Origin: Loxodes magnus
Lineage: Eukaryota > Ciliophora > Karyorelictea > Loxodida > Loxodidae
Length of the DNA stretch: 64,000 nt
Direction of reading: 5' to 3'
Assembly (NCBI GenBank): GCA_946699065.1
Contig: CAMPDV010001056.1
Span: 86,329 to 150,328, forward strand
Shown: positions 62,901 to 64,000 of the stretch, one piece after another
How positions within the stretch are numbered: the first letter of the stretch is position 1
Layout: every line of letters starts with the position of its first letter
Translations under genes and position numbers: made by a program
The notes under the pieces: model-generated
What the model saw: the letters and a program-made list of their open reading frames with translations, nothing else
Told to the model about the DNA's origin: nothing
The model's database searches: none

Positions 62901-64000
62901 CCTACTAAAGGCTCAACCAATGTTTAAGCATTTCACTTGGCATCAACTCGACATAATGAGGCTACACTATACAGGGAAAAATAACTACCTCATATGAGAA
63001 TAATAAGGTGAACCCTCAATCGCTATAAGAAAGCAAGCATTTATGAGAAAGAGAACGAGCTTAGTCAAAACTAAGTAGAGCATTTAGCTTCAATAAGCAA
63101 AGTAGAAAGAAAGTAACTAGTAGAAAAGTATAAATAAGATAGAGATAGTACTGCTATATCAGTTAGTAAGAGTAAGTAAGAGACTTTATTAATAAAGTAA
63201 ATAGATGCAGATGAAATAGTATAATCTTCATTTATTGTATAATCATAGAGGTTTCAAATATATAAGAAAATGCTTTATATGAGATAGGATTTAAAAAAAA
63301 TAATAGAAGGAAAAGTATGAGAGTTAGGAGTTGCTTGATTTTGATTAGGAATTGTAGAAATTATTAGACCTAGAAAAATTTTATCTAAAGGGTAGAAAAG
63401 AAGAAGATAGGATTATTAGAATGTAGCTTAGATGAATTATAAGCACAATGAAAACAATGTTAGTATAGAATATCACTTAAATACTTATTACTAATAACTA
63501 ACCAACTCTATCAGAAACAGTAATCTTAATTAAATAATATTTCTAAATTATAAAGGTTGATATAGAAGCATTAATAAGAACTAAATAGATTATATAGCTT
63601 TATTTTACTTAATTAAATATATAACTTATAAAAATAATTTAGTTTATATCTTATATTAATGTCTTTCTCCATTACTCACACACTACATTTCTACCATTCT
63701 CTATTTGGTTATTATTTAATTTCATAGTAGTATAATATATCTTACTCATTTTCACTTGGACTGTATATTCAAATCTTATTAGATTCATATATTCCATTAT
63801 ATCAAAAAAATCTATTGAAGTGAGGAAAAGCACTTGTATTCTCTGTTATTTTCTTTCAATCAAATATTATAGTTTATCCTAAATTACTTCTATCATCAAA
63901 TATGTATGTTTATTCCATTTCTTATATATAAATTGCTGACACATAGTGCGCTGCTTTTGGTAATTTAATTGATTAAAATTATTATCATTTATTGGTAATT
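62901..64000. other. AT-rich end of window, no gene recognised
   Basis: A purine-rich + strand patch at 63,000-63,450 shows no recognisable motif. The rest is AT-rich. A gene could begin here and run past the window edge, but there is no support for one. Confidence 0.4.

Noticed and set aside
1..64000. CRISPR arrays, bacterial operons or prophage
   Set aside because: No regularly spaced direct repeats with unique spacers, no ribosome-binding-site-led gene runs, and a ciliate-type genetic code.

Overview
The window is very AT-rich eukaryotic nuclear DNA that reads sensibly only with all three standard stop codons as sense. TAA and TAG fall where glutamine is expected throughout a frame of 2,092 codons (30,015-36,290). 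TGA falls on conserved tryptophans of a ubiquitin-protease-like gene (the W of the DUSP 'WYGG' motif, and a W just before an MBT-like barrel) and once inside the giant frame. That combination (UAA/UAG = Gln, UGA = Trp, with UGA also ending proteins near the mRNA end) is known from karyorelict ciliates such as Loxodes and, in a related form, from the heterotrich Condylostoma. Long non-coding stretches and transposon debris on one long molecule fit a karyorelict better than a ciliate with gene-sized chromosomes. That assignment is inference. With no unconditional stop codon, an open frame is not evidence of a gene, so calls rest on motifs, paralogue comparison, composition (coding strands are purine-rich) and start context.

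Layout. 1-3.1 kb: no recognisable gene. 3.1-3.9 kb: Gag-like zinc-knuckle gene copy 1 (+). 3.9-5.9 kb: RING plus coiled-coil gene (-). 5.95-8.0 kb: member A of a three-copy family (+), divergent from the RING gene. 8.64-10.16 kb: N-terminal half of a USP-type deubiquitinase (EF-hand, DUSP, MBT-like), cut off where family member B begins (10.15-14.1 kb, +, polytopic membrane protein). 14.5-16.4 kb: coiled-coil gene (-). 17.1 kb: tRNA-Glu(UUC) (-). 17.2-24.0 kb: no recognisable gene. 24.1-24.8 kb: GC-rich Gag-like copy 2 (-). 24.8-30.0 kb: no recognisable gene. 30.0-41.35 kb: an 11.3-kb secreted PA14 / Lin-12-Notch-repeat gene, clean for its first 6.3 kb and dense with single-base indels after that. 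44.7-45.6 kb: RING-between-RING E3 ligase (+). 51.2-53.0 kb: LINE ORF1-like element carrying Gag-like copy 3, with an (ATT)n tail. 53.0-53.4 kb: tandem duplicated structured segment. 55.0-56.3 kb: unidentified coding-like frame. 56.8-58.3 kb: remnant of LINE ORF2 reverse transcriptase. 59.0-60.0 kb: two small candidate genes. 60.9-62.9 kb: family member C.

Three independent ubiquitin-pathway genes (RING coiled-coil, USP-like, RBR) share the window, but nothing shows that they work together. The most notable points are the code, the giant LNR protein, the Gag-like family with a covarying 3' hairpin, and the A/B/C family, one copy of which truncates the USP gene. Many frameshifts look like uncorrected long-read insertion errors, so 'pseudogene' labels are provisional.
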